This document shows, piece by piece, positions 33,061 through 43,702 of a DNA stretch of 64,000 nucleotides; the first letter of the stretch is position 1; every line of letters begins with the position of its first letter. Position numbers and translations under genes: made by a program. The DNA is from Populus alba (Eukaryota > Streptophyta > Magnoliopsida > Malpighiales > Salicaceae), in contig NC_133301.1 of assembly GCF_005239225.2 (NCBI RefSeq), forward strand, positions 6,535,157-6,599,156. The letters run 5' to 3'. The notes below the pieces were generated by a model. The model worked only from the letters and a program-made list of their open reading frames with translations. It was not told the DNA's origin and did not search any database.

Positions 33061-34592
33061 ATTAGGTTAATAACACTATTAAAATATTTTTCATACGCTT
33101 AATATTTTTTTTTAATTTTTTTTAAAAATTAATATTAACCAGCTACAAAGCGCATGCCAATATATTAACCAGTTGCGAAGTTGATTTCTATGTTATGTAT
33201 GTCGTGCCTAAGGGCATATCAGTGAAGTAGATTCTTCTTTTTAATCAATCAGAAACCTCTTCCCAAACTGTACAAGCTTTTTCCAAAGCATATGGTTTTC
33301 TGAGTGTAGATGATGATATCTATACAGATGGATCGTATATATCATGTAATGAAGTCAAGTACTACATGAGTGGATATATAGAATCAAAATCTGCCGAATC
33401 CACTCATGTTATGCTTTTCTACATCCTAGGTCCTTCCCGTTCTAGCACACATCTAGTTTTGCAAAGAGAGAAATATAGCTAGGCAAATGATCCAAAATTA
33501 TCTCGAACTTTTGGTCAGACTTATGAACTTGGTCCTGAACTTAAGATTTATTATTTAAGTATCTTCAAACTATGTTTTTTATGAAATAGACTTTTGTTAA
33601 TTTTGATTAGAAGTGATAGCTTAGAAACACAACATGTGTCATGTAAACATTTGATTTGAACCAAAAAAGGAAGTAAATAAAGGATGGAAACCTGATGGAA
33701 GAGACTTTTATTTTTTAACCATAAACATGTTCAAGGTTCTAGAAAAAAAAAAAAGAAAAAGGTTAGGGACTGAATCCAATTTGACCCAAAGTCCAGGGTA
33801 GTTTTGGATCATTTACTCTTTCATAGATTTTGTCTAAGTTCACGTATTACACATAACGCTAATATCTAATTACAAATATTAATTTTCAGATTGACTACAG
33901 TACTCCTTCCTGATCAGCATTTTTGTCCTTTAATTTACCTGAAAAACATTTGACCCTAAACAAAATCATGTAGAAGTTGCTTGTATTTGGAAGATCAACC
34001 CATCCACTATTAGAAGACGGAATTATTATGGTCAGTAATTATTAGTTATTTAGTTTCTTCCATGATAGATAATAACATGGAATTGCTTTCCTTAATTTAT
34101 TCCCCCGTTCTAATAATATCGGAAATTGTTAAAAAATTAATTATTAAGTTGTTTAAAATACAGTACTATGATCATTGTGCCATAAAATATTCACGCAAGA
34201 TCATCAAATTTCTTCTTTAGTGAATCTACATGTCAATTTGATGTCATTGTTTCATATGCAGTTATGCCATACCCAAGTCTAGAGTGAATTGTCTATTAAT
34301 TCCTTTTATTTTTGTTATGTTTTTTTTTTCTTAATTTAGGATTCTTTTTTCTATTTGATTTAGAAATATTTTATTACTATTTTTTTCACTTTGTTTAGGA
34401 TGGTTTTTCTAGTATATAAGCAACCTAGAAGAGCTCTAATATTTATTTTTGGTTAGAGAAAATATTGAATAATACATTTTTTAATTAGGGTTTTTGTATG
34501 TGATCTTCTTATTCATCAGAATTTTGTGTTCTAATACTTGTTATCTTTCTTATATTTTTTGTTGTTTGTGTCAATATGTATCATAGACCAAG
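33061..34592. other. AT-rich spacer of the inverted repeat, no gene seen
   Basis: No ORF above about 60 codons has recognisable motifs. Poly(T) runs lie near 33105, 34320 and 34380, and a TATATAAG-like word near 34415 is followed by an A/T-rich leader. It abuts the LTR1 end at 34593. Confidence 0.5.
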
Positions 34593-35178
34593 TGATGCGA
34601 ACCTCGTGATCACGTGGTCACGCAACCCACACGCAAAGGATGACGCCACGAAGCCAGTTGTTCTTTGATAAGTCATTTTCAGGTCTTTAGAGAACCAAGG
34701 AAGGAGATTATCCCACCAACACACAAACAAGCTGCAGCAAAGAAGTTTATTGATATGAAAATTGGATGTAACCTTATATGTTTGGTTATGCCTCTATTTA
34801 TACTGACTCTAGACTTGAAGAAACCCTAATGGACCCCCCTTACAATTGACCCAAATAAGTAATAATAACCCAAAAACTAAGAAGAAAATAATAAAAATCT
34901 GACAATTACCATCCTAAATATGCTAGAATCAAATTTGTTTTGTTGCCCCCTTTCCTTTGATGTCCTTGATTAGCTTGGATAAATTTCCTCCTTTGTTGCT
35001 GATTTAATTACTTTCCTTCCTATGTTAGGAAAAGCATTAAATAGTCCTCCCCTCTTTAGGAATAAGATATGGCCAACTTCCTTACTTAATTAGGAGAATA
35101 AATTACTGGCTTTCTATCCTTGTAGCATTAGGAAACAAAACAAGCCCTAACAAGGCTGTATTGGGCTGGACATATTCA
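34593..35178 (-). repeat. LTR1 3' LTR, 586 bp, with U5 deletion
   Basis: It runs on plus from TGATGCGAACC to CATATTCA at 35178, followed by the ACCCCTTG polypurine complement. Compared with 11625-12368 it lacks about 150 bp in U5. The right arm shares this loss. Confidence 0.9.
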
Positions 35179-35228
35179 ACCCCTTGTTCCACATGAATTG
35201 GGCTCTTCTTGGACCTGAACTAGATGAA

Positions 35229-38010
35229 TTAAAGGATGTCCTTCATGCTCCTTAAATGTCCCAGCCTTTCTAGGTCCATCTTTGCTCTCCATAAGTTCTG
35301 AACAAGCCCATTCAATGCTTCTTTAAGCTTCTTTGCCCTAGCTTTTGTGATTGGCCCAATTGGCACCTCCAATGGATCGTTGGCATGATTACACTTAGTG
35401 TTGGGCTGATCCGCATCATCTCCTCTCTCTTCAAAAGGATTCGACCTCGAATCATTGCCTACATTAAACAAAGTAAGATGAGAAACATTAAAGGTAGCAC
35501 TTACACCATACTCACCTGGCAAATTAACTTTATAAGCATTGTCATTGATCCTCTCAAGGATCTGAAATGGCCCATCTCCTCATGGTCGTAGCTTTGATTT
35601 CCTATGGGCCGGAAATCTCTCCTTGCGCATATGCACCTAAACCCAATCGCCAGGCTGAAAGACAATATGTTTGCACCCCTTATTGGCTTTGGTCGCATAC
35701 ACACGATTCCTCTTTTCAATCTGTTACCGCACACTCTCATGGAGTGTCTTCACCACCTGTGCTTTACGATTATCATCCAAACTAACCCTTTCATCAACAG
35801 GCAAAGGAATCAAATCCATTAGAGTTAAAGGGTTAAATCCATACACAATTTCAAGTGGTGAAAATTCAGTAGTAGAGTGCACACTACGATTATATGCAAA
35901 CTCTATAAATGACAAACAATCTTCCCAATTCTTTAAGTTCTTTTGAATGACAGCACGCAGAAGTTGTGTTAAGGTCCTATTAACTACTTCGGTTTGTCCA
36001 TCTGTTTAGTACCCAATTTTCCCCATAACACCTTCCAAAAATAGCTAATACTTGATCACATATTAACTACTTCAGTTTGTCCATCAGCGACAATGTTTTC
36101 CTTTCCTTGCTTATACTTGATCACATACGGAAAGGTTTCAATAAATTCCACCCATTTAGCATGTCTCCTACTCAACTTACCTTGCCCTTTCAAGTGCTTC
36201 AATGATTCATGATCAGAATGTATCACAAACTCCTTGGGCCACAGGTAATGCTGCCACGTCTCTAGAGATCTTACCAAGGCATAGAGCTCCTTGTCATATG
36301 TAGGGTAATTCAAAGCTGCCCCATTACGTTTTTCGCTGAAATACGCAATGGGCCTTTTATCCTGCATTAACACAACTCCTATACCAATACCTGACGCATC
36401 ACATTTAACTTCAAAAGCTCTCGTAAAGTCAGGCAAAGCTCAAACAGGTGCCAAACAAAGTTCATCTTTCAACAAATTTAAAGCCTTATCCTGTTCATCA
36501 TTTCATTTGAATCCAACTGACTTTTTAACAATTTCAGTTAAAGGTGCAACAATAGTACTAAAATCCTTCACAAACCTTTTATAAAAACTAGCAAGTCCAT
36601 GAAAACTCCTTACCTCACTTACTGATTTTGGTGTAGGCCAATCCTGTGCAGTTACGACATAGCCAAGAAATACAATTTTTTCCATACAAAAGGTACACTT
36701 CTTAAGATTTAGCATATAATTGCTCACTACGCAACACACTAAGTACATTCCGCAAATGATCAAGATGCTTCATTTTAAGTTCTTGCTATAGATCAAAATG
36801 TCATCAAAATACACAAACAACAAACTTACCTATAAACGCACGCAATACATGATTCATTAAACGCATAAACGTGCTAGTCGCGTTCGTAAGTCCAAACGAC
36901 ATGGACTAACCATTCATACAACCATGCTTAGTCTTAAATGCAGTTTTCCACTCATCACCTTCTTTCATCCTAATCTGATGGTACCCATTTTTTAGGTCAA
37001 TCTTAAAGAAAATACATGATCCATGGTAACTCATTCTAGCATGTCATCAAATACCTAGAATAGGATGTTGATACTTTACCGTTATGTTATTGACGCACGA
37101 CAATCAACACACATCCTCCATGTTCCATCCTTTTTAGGCACAAGTAGCACTGGCACAGCACAAGGACTCATACTCTCACGAATGTAACCCCTTCATCAGC
37201 AACTCATCTACTTGCCTTTAAAGCTCCTTTGTCTCCTCGGGGTTGCTTCTATTAGCTGGGACGGTTTAGGAATCGAAGCTCCCACAAGGTCCATTTGATG
37301 TTCAATCCCCCTTAATGGTGGTAATCCATTAGGGATGTCTTCAGGAAAAACATCATCAAACATCCCTGCATCAAAGAAACAGCCACACTAGGAGTAGCAG
37401 AAATCAAGATCGTTAGTGTTAAAAATAAGCCTCCTTATACACAAGTAAGATCATTGCTTATTAGTGAAAAAATGCAGATTGATTTGAGATCCTTTTGCAT
37501 AAAAATTAGGTTGTTTCTTTAATTTGCCACACTACTATCATCACACAGCTTACTTTCTTCACTCCTCGGTTTTTACCTCGACTCTCAACTGGTTTAATTA
37601 ATGATTTAGGATTAGCCGAATCTAATGTTTTTCTCTCACCATTGTCCTCACGCTGAATTTTCACTCTTCCCATCCTACATTCTTTTTTTAATTTGATTGA
37701 TCATCATACACTTGTTTTGGAGAAAGAGGTACAAGAGTGATTGTTTTACCATCCTTTACAATAGTGAACATATTTCTAAACCCATCATGAATCGCTTTCC
37801 GATCAAACGACTATGGACGTCCCAAAAGTAAGTGACTAGCATGCATTACTACATCACACAAAATCATCATCAGAATACTTCCCAATAGCAAACGCAATCA
37901 AAACCTGCTTTAGTACCCTCACTTCACCACATTCATTCAACCATTGCATCTATAAGGCCTCGTATGCTTAATACAACTCATATTCAATATCTTCACAAGG
38001 GTATCACTAG
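35229..38010 (-). pseudogene. Ty3/gypsy protease, RT, RNase H and partial integrase, left arm
   Basis: On minus: protease near 37937-38010 (DEGGCANVASDT, with Glu where Gly is usual), the RT N-terminus and active region spread over 36780-37330 with frameshifts, RT end at 36503-36763 ([13 protein letters not shown]), RNase H at 36056-36436 ([20 protein letters not shown]), then integrase C-terminal pieces at 35501-35915 and 35229-35522 (GPITKARAKKLKEAL). The HHCC domain and catalytic core of integrase are deleted. Multiple nonsense codons and one-base shifts are present. It cannot be functional. Confidence 0.88.
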
Positions 38011-38336
38011 CAACATTAGCACAACCACCTTCATCAATTATCATGCTACATACCTTGTTTTGGATATGACATTGAGTGTGAAATATATTTTCCCATTGCT
38101 GATCTACATCATCTTCTTTGATTTGCATGGTCAGCGCACGCCTTATAACCAAGGCCTCTCCCTCAACAGGATATGCAATCTCCTCATCACTACAATATCG
38201 GCCTTTCTCCACTCCTCCTTCTACTAATAACATTCTGGTCCCACCAAATCAGTGCATAATCTGTGAATTCGATACAACCAATTCACTTTCTTTTCCTCTA
38301 AGTAGTTATGGCAATCAAAAATCCAATCCACCTTTT

Positions 38337-38836
38337 NNNNNNNNNNNNNNNNNNNNNNNNNNNNNNNNNNNNNNNNNNNNNNNNNNNNNNNNNNNNNNNN
38401 NNNNNNNNNNNNNNNNNNNNNNNNNNNNNNNNNNNNNNNNNNNNNNNNNNNNNNNNNNNNNNNNNNNNNNNNNNNNNNNNNNNNNNNNNNNNNNNNNNNN
38501 NNNNNNNNNNNNNNNNNNNNNNNNNNNNNNNNNNNNNNNNNNNNNNNNNNNNNNNNNNNNNNNNNNNNNNNNNNNNNNNNNNNNNNNNNNNNNNNNNNNN
38601 NNNNNNNNNNNNNNNNNNNNNNNNNNNNNNNNNNNNNNNNNNNNNNNNNNNNNNNNNNNNNNNNNNNNNNNNNNNNNNNNNNNNNNNNNNNNNNNNNNNN
38701 NNNNNNNNNNNNNNNNNNNNNNNNNNNNNNNNNNNNNNNNNNNNNNNNNNNNNNNNNNNNNNNNNNNNNNNNNNNNNNNNNNNNNNNNNNNNNNNNNNNN
38801 NNNNNNNNNNNNNNNNNNNNNNNNNNNNNNNNNNNN
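38337..38836. other. Assembly gap, exactly 500 N
   Basis: A round gap length of this kind is a scaffolding placeholder, so the real distance and the orientation of the neighbouring sequence are unknown. Frames reported through the N run are meaningless. Confidence 0.99.
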
Positions 38837-39291
38837 ATCGCGAATGATTACATTCGATTTGATCAAAAACCAAAATTCGATAGCTTTAGGCACATCTTGC
38901 AAAGATCCTTGCATTTCCGTTTCTTGCCAGATACAATACACTGTAGCTGTGAAACCCAGTTTACGAGAAAAGTTGACGAAACTTTTTCCATGCCAAGAGA
39001 CAGTGGCCAATCGAATCCATTCATCCAAGCTTTTTGTCATTCTTGGAATGTCGCATCTATCACAAACGATTCCACCAATAATGCTTTTCGCAAAGGAGCA
39101 TTCGAAAAGAACACAGTGGTTGCGATCCTTCATTATTGAAGAGACAGAGTGAGCACCTATTGGGACCATGAATACCAAACCGATGAAGACTATCCTGCGT
39201 TGAGAGTTTCCGTTGGATAGCCACCCAAAGAAGAAATGCATGTCTTGGGACAGCATTCTTGAACCACACGATGTCATGCCAATCAACCATT
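38837..39291 (-). mobile_element. LINE copy 3, 3' fragment at contig edge
   Basis: It matches about 21240-21690 of the full-length LINE (end of ORF2 with the zinc domain) but with many single-base insertions, which suggests unpolished contig-end sequence. It stops where LTR2-family leader begins, at 39292. Confidence 0.9.
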
Positions 39292-39657
39292 TTGATATAT
39301 CATGCGATCCCACCCCCAATAGACTGAATATGAAGTTTAAATTGATTCCGAGGTGTGGTTTGCTTATGGTTTCATCAAGATTTGGTGTTTCTGCAGCAAA
39401 AATTGAATCATCCTTCAAATTTCAACTAATCACTCTTTTCTCTATTTCTTTCTGATTTTTTTTTCTTCTTAACAAACTGATATGATTAGAGACAGTAACA
39501 AGATGAAATATAAACCTTTTTTTTTTTTTGCTTAGATGACACAGAAACGAAGAACAAGAAGATGGATGCAAACACTGAAAAACTTAAGGGACACTAAAAA
39601 AAAAGGAAAATAACATAATGATATGACCTTGTTTCGGAGCCTAGCTCTGATACCAAC
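39292..39657 (-). mobile_element. LTR2-family leader fragment with primer site
   Basis: It is almost identical to 42050-42418 and holds the 5' end of an LTR2 internal region. The primer site, on plus GCTCTGATACCA at 39644-39655, is the initiator-Met type. Together with the next LTR it implies that LTR2 elements once stood in tandem here. Confidence 0.85.
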
Positions 39658-40499
39658 TGATGCGAACCTCGTGATCACGTGGTCACTCAACCCACAATCA
39701 AGATTGAGATCTGATCCCGGAAAGCCGAAATAGGTCTGATATGAGTGCGACACAATGGAAACCTGCCCCAAGGCACCAACACTATTGGAATGAGTAGAAT
39801 GACGCCACGAAGCCAGTTAATCTTCGATAAGTCAGATTCAGTTCGTTCAAGAACTGAAGAATGCAAGAATCACTCTCACACGTTAAAACTGAAAAATTCA
39901 GAATAATAATCATCAAAAGCTGCCGAAATTGTGGCTTACATGAGTTTAAATAGTTCTTGAAAAATTAACCCTAATGGACCTCTTATGTGGACTTATATGA
40001 GGTCCACTCAAAACTGGCCCAAAACCCTAAACTAAAAGCCCATAACCTGATCCAAACAAGCCTTGGATCCTAGCTGAAAACAAACTATTAATTAAGCCCA
40101 AACATGAAAGAAAATAATAAAAATAAGTAACTTGTCATTAAATACCACCAGCCTTTCTTTCCTTGTGTAGCTAGGATGAATAAGGAATCCTTATAAGAAA
40201 ATGATTCTGAAACATTAATGAATCCTTGCCACACTATGAGATTATATTGCAACTCATTAAATATCCTTGTGGAACTAGGAAATTCCCAAAACCAGCTCCC
40301 ACATCCTTGGAGGAAAAGAATCCTAATCAAATAGGAAGTCCACAAGTCAAATGGAAGTAAATAACAAAATCCGTATAGCCTCTGTTGACCAGTATTGGGG
40401 TGCCTTCCCGAGCTCCGATTGACCTGGACTGTTGCGCTTTTTATGCCAAAATCTGAATCTGACCTTACTTGGGTCGTATCACAGGGCTGAACCGTATCA
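39658..40499 (-). repeat. LTR2 (left), 842 bp
   Basis: On plus TGATGCGAACC (39658) to AACCGTATCA (40499), i.e. TGATACGGTT...CGCATCA in element orientation. It is preceded, on minus, by the purine tract GAAGAGGGAGGGAA. It acts as the 3' LTR of the small element to its right and is almost identical to 42419-43260. Confidence 0.9.
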
Positions 40500-40980
40500 T
40501 TCCCTCCCTCTTCAAGAAGATTCGCCCTCGAATCTTGAATAGCATTAATGGTGACTTCAGTAGCCTCTTGTTTAAGCCTTCGGAATCCCCTTATCACATT
40601 AATGAATCCTTGCCACACTAGGAGATTATATTGCAACTCATTAAATATCCTTGTGGAACTAGGAAATTCCCAAAACCAGCTCCCACATCCTTAGAGGAAA
40701 AGAATCCTAATCAAATAGGAAGTCCGCAAGTCAAATGGAAGTAAATAACAAAATCTGTATAGCCTCTGTTGACCAGTATTGGGGTGCCTTCCCGAGCTCC
40801 GATTGACCTGGACTGTTGCGCTTTTTATGCCAAAATCCGAATCTGACCTTACTTGGGTCGTATCACAGGGCTGAACCGTATCATTCCCTCCCTCTTCAAG
40901 AAGATTCGCCCTCGAATCTTGAATAGCATTAATGGTGACTTCAGTAGCCTCTTGTTTAAGCCTTCGGAATCCCCTTATTG
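40213..40980 (-). repeat. Two 384-bp tandem units spanning the tract/LTR junction
   Basis: Each unit joins the last 95 bp of the internal region (end of the myosin-like frame plus purine tract) to the first 290 bp of the LTR. LTR starts fall at 40499 and 40883, exactly 384 bp apart. The same duplication appears inverted at 43941 and 44325. Confidence 0.9.
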
Positions 40981-42418
40981 CTAACACCTTTCTCCAACAA
41001 CACTGTATAGAAGTAGTGACTGACAAGAATTTCAAATAAGCACGCCGTACTAACCACTTGCGTACATACTTTTGAATGATAACCACAGCGACTCTCCTTC
41101 GTCTTTCATCCTTTTGGTGTTGTACCTCTTTTTCCCATGAAGCTTCAAGATCATAGAATAATCTTCTACACTTATCAACTTCTCGTTCTAGAACCCCCAA
41201 ACCATGGCTTAGTATTTCGCATCGTTGATCTACAATCCTCCTCTGTTCCCTCTCCCTTAGTGAATACATGACACATATAGGGGAAAAAAACAAGAAGACG
41301 ACGACAAGAATAGAGTTTATAGCATGAAGAACATTGATTTAGACTCGAGAATACAAATTTGACTTTTGTTTGGACCAGAACTTATCGAAAAACAAACTAA
41401 TGCGAGGGAGATGAAAATGACTCAAACAACAGCCAAATATCAAAATATGATGATAGTATAATGGCAGGAACGAAATCAACAGAAACAAAACAAGTTTTGA
41501 AAGATAACACCAAACAGACCCGTTACGACAAAACAAGATCTAATTCGGGAAACCTAAAGAAACCGATATCCAAATGACCTCGAATTTAATTTGTATTATT
41601 ACAATACTATGAAATCACCAAAAATCAATTTATAGGTCGTTCTCTTATTTCTAGGTACCCAAACTCCTTGTATGATCAGTTTGCGGCAGAAATTGATCCT
41701 CCAATTAAAACCTCCAGAAGCCGATATCAAAATAAGCCAAATTTAATATATGGTGCTATCTCATCCCCAATACACATAATATTAAGGTTCAATTGATTCT
41801 AAGGTGGTTTGCTTATGATTCACTAATAGTAGTGTTTCTGCGGCAGAATTGAACCTCGAATTAAAACCTCAAGCAAATAATATCAGAATAAGCCCAAATT
41901 TGATATATGGTGCAATCGCATAACCAATACTCAGAATATGAGGTTTCAATAGCTTCCAAGGTGTTTTACCTAGGGTTCACTAAGAGTAGTGTTTTGCGGC
42001 AGAATTGAAACTCGAATTAAAACCTCAAGCAAAATAATATCAGAATAAGCCCAACTTTGATATATCATGCGATCCACCCCCAATAGACTGAATATGAAGT
42101 TTAAATTGATTCCGAGGTGGTTTGCTTATGGTTCATCAAGATTTGTGTTTCTGCAGCAAAAATTGAATCATCCTTCAAATTTCAACTAATCACTCTTTTC
42201 TCTATTTTCTTTCTGATTTTTTTTCTTCTTAACAAACTGATATGATTAGAGACAGTAACAAGATGAAATATAACCTTTTTTTTTTTTTTTGCTTAGATGA
42301 CACAGAAACGAAGAACAAGAAGATGGATGCAAACACTGAAAAACTTAAGGGACACTAAAAAAAAAGGAAAATAACATAATGATATGACCTTGTTTCGGAG
42401 CCTAGCTCTGATACCAAC
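40500..42418 (-). mobile_element. Small non-autonomous LTR2 element with captured host sequence (internal region)
   Basis: Between two LTR2 copies lies only about 1.9 kb: a leader from the initiator-Met primer site (42405-42416) to about 41300, then a 200-codon frame, then the purine tract. The leader has three tandem units of about 157 bp starting near 41735, 41891 and 42048. No gag or pol is present. The leader matches that of the larger LTR2 element at 46665-47820, its likely helper. Confidence 0.85.
40691..41293 (-). CDS. Myosin-neck-like IQ-motif ORF fused to LTR2 sequence (200 aa)
   Basis: From ATG at 41293 the frame encodes a charged, probably coiled-coil segment (residues 11-67, SLREREQRR to KDERRRR). 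Two IQ motifs follow, 23 residues apart: IQKYVRKWLVRR at 73-84 and IQCCWRKVLAIR at 96-107, then GFRRLKQEATE. The spacing is that of myosin necks, and the second motif with FRRLKQ resembles plant class XI myosins, which bind calmodulin there. From about residue 122 it reads into the retrotransposon tail (DSRANLLEEGG) and, after residue 136, into the LTR, so the native myosin C-terminus is gone. No introns are seen. The first 60 residues are not obviously myosin. Whether a protein is made is unknown. Confidence 0.7.
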   Translation of the reverse strand: MFFSPICVMYSLREREQRRIVDQRCEILSHGLGVLEREVDKCRRLFYDLEASWEKEVQHQKDERRRRVAVVIIQKYVRKWLVRRAYLKFLSVTTSIQCCWRKVLAIRGFRRLKQEATEVTINAIQDSRANLLEEGGNDTVQPCDTTQVRSDSDFGIKSATVQVNRSSGRHPNTGQQRLYRFCYLLPFDLRTSYLIRILFL

Positions 42419-43260
42419 TGATGCGAACCTCGTGATCACGTGGTCACTCAACCCACAATCAAGATTGAGATCTGATCCCGGAAAGCCGAAATAGGTCTGA
42501 TATGAGTGCGACACAATGGAAACCTGCCCCAAGGCACCAACACTATTGGAATGAGTAGAATGACGCCACGAAGCCAGTTAATCTTCGATAAGTCAGATTC
42601 AGTTCGTTCAAGAACTGAAGAATGCAAGAATCACTCTCACACGTTAAAACTGAAAAATTCAGAATAATAATCATCAAAAGCTGCCGAAATTATGGCTTAC
42701 ATGAGTTTAAATAGTTCTTGAAAAATTAACCCTAATGGACCTCTTATGTGGACTTATATGAGGTCCACTCAAAACTGGCCCAAAACCCTAAACTAAAAGC
42801 CCATAACCTGATCCAAACAAGCCTTGGATCCTAGCTGAAAACAAACTATTAATTAAGCCCAAACATGAAAGAAAATAATAAAAATAAGTAACTTGTCATT
42901 AAATACCACCAGCCTTTCTTTCCTTGTGTAGCTAGGATGAATAAGGAATCCTTTATAAGAAAATGATTCTGAAACATTAATGAATCCTTGCCACACTATG
43001 AGATTATATTGCAACTCATTAAATATCCTTGTGGAACTAGGAAATTCCCAAAACCAGCTCCCACATCCTTGGAGGAAAAGAATCCTAATCAAATAGGAAG
43101 TCCACAAGTCAAATGGAAGTAAATAACAAAATCCGTATAGCCTCTGTTGACCAGTATTGGGGTGCCTTCCCGAGCTCCGATTGACCTGGACTGTTGCGCT
43201 TTTTATGCCAAAATCTGAATCTGACCTTACTTGGGTCGTATCACAGGGCTGAACCGTATC
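42419..43260 (-). repeat. LTR2 (right), 5' LTR of the small element
   Basis: It starts TGATGCGAACC at 42419 and ends GAACCGTATC at 43260, where the final A is replaced by inverted LTR2 sequence. It is nearly identical to 39658-40499, differing by one extra T near 42953 and isolated changes, so the element is young or the copies were homogenised. Confidence 0.9.
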
Positions 43261-43390
43261 TTCCCGAACGGTTCAGCCCTGTGAGACGACCCAAGTAAGG
43301 TCAGATTCGGATTTTGGCATAAAAAGCGCAACAGTCCAGGTCAATCGGAGCTGGGGAAGGCACCCCAATACTGGTCAACAGAGGCTATAC
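43261..43390 (+). mobile_element. Inverted LTR2 start
   Basis: The first 130 bp of LTR2 in plus orientation, head to head with the LTR ending at 43260, giving a near-perfect palindrome arm. It is cut at GAGGCTATA by LINE copy 4. Confidence 0.85.
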
Positions 43391-43702
43391 TTTTTTTTGG
43401 TAAGCTGACTTATGTATTAAAAGAAAATGATACAAAGAATGTAATGGGCATACCCAAGATTTACAATGAGGACAGAAACGAAAACCAACAAATGGCTACA
43501 GGCTAGCCACAACAAAACAAAAACTTGGACCAACTAGATATGCTAGGGGTACAAAAACACCAGCTAAACATCAAATTAAGAGTCCATGTTATTGACCCTC
43601 CAAAGTCTTTGGATCCTTATGTTTTCATCTGTTTGTTGAACATTCCTCATCAAAACAAGCTTATCGCGAATGATACATTCGATTTGATCAAAAACCAAAT
43701 TC
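43391..43702 (-). mobile_element. LINE copy 4, 312-bp 3' fragment
   Basis: A short T run followed by GGTAAGCTGAC and the LINE 3' end to TTTGATCAAAAACCAAATT. LTR2 resumes at about 43703, having lost some 15 bp (the AGATTTTGTTATTTA part). There is no target duplication; insertion came with a small deletion. Confidence 0.9.

Larger units (their letters stand above)
30721..38336. repeat. Left arm of a large inverted repeat
   Basis: The reverse complement of 53797-64000 (less a LINE). Position 30721 pairs with 64000 and 34593 with 60145. The arms share private events: a deletion of about 150 bp in U5 of the LTR1 copy and a misplaced duplication in integrase (36005-36095 with 58640-58740). They differ by small indels, by minisatellite length and by the LINE at 54093-56649 in the right arm only. 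The arm ends at the scaffold gap. Confidence 0.9.
34593..38336 (-). mobile_element. Decayed Ty3/gypsy element, LTR1 family, left arm
   Basis: In minus orientation: gag (38010-38336, running into the gap), protease near 37760-38010, RT, RNase H, integrase tail and 3' LTR 34593-35178. Most of the integrase is missing: the RNase H frame ends in [10 protein letters not shown] because a segment of the integrase end has been pasted after residue VADG. The 5' LTR would lie beyond the gap. Confidence 0.9.

Noticed and set aside
38118..39418. Long frames on both strands across the N gap
   Set aside because: They exist only because N has no stop codons; the real parts are Ty3 and LINE debris.
39532..39771. 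79-residue minus frame, repeated identically at 42293-42532
   Set aside because: Identity is due to LTR2 duplication; the frame crosses the LTR edge and primer site and has no family motif.
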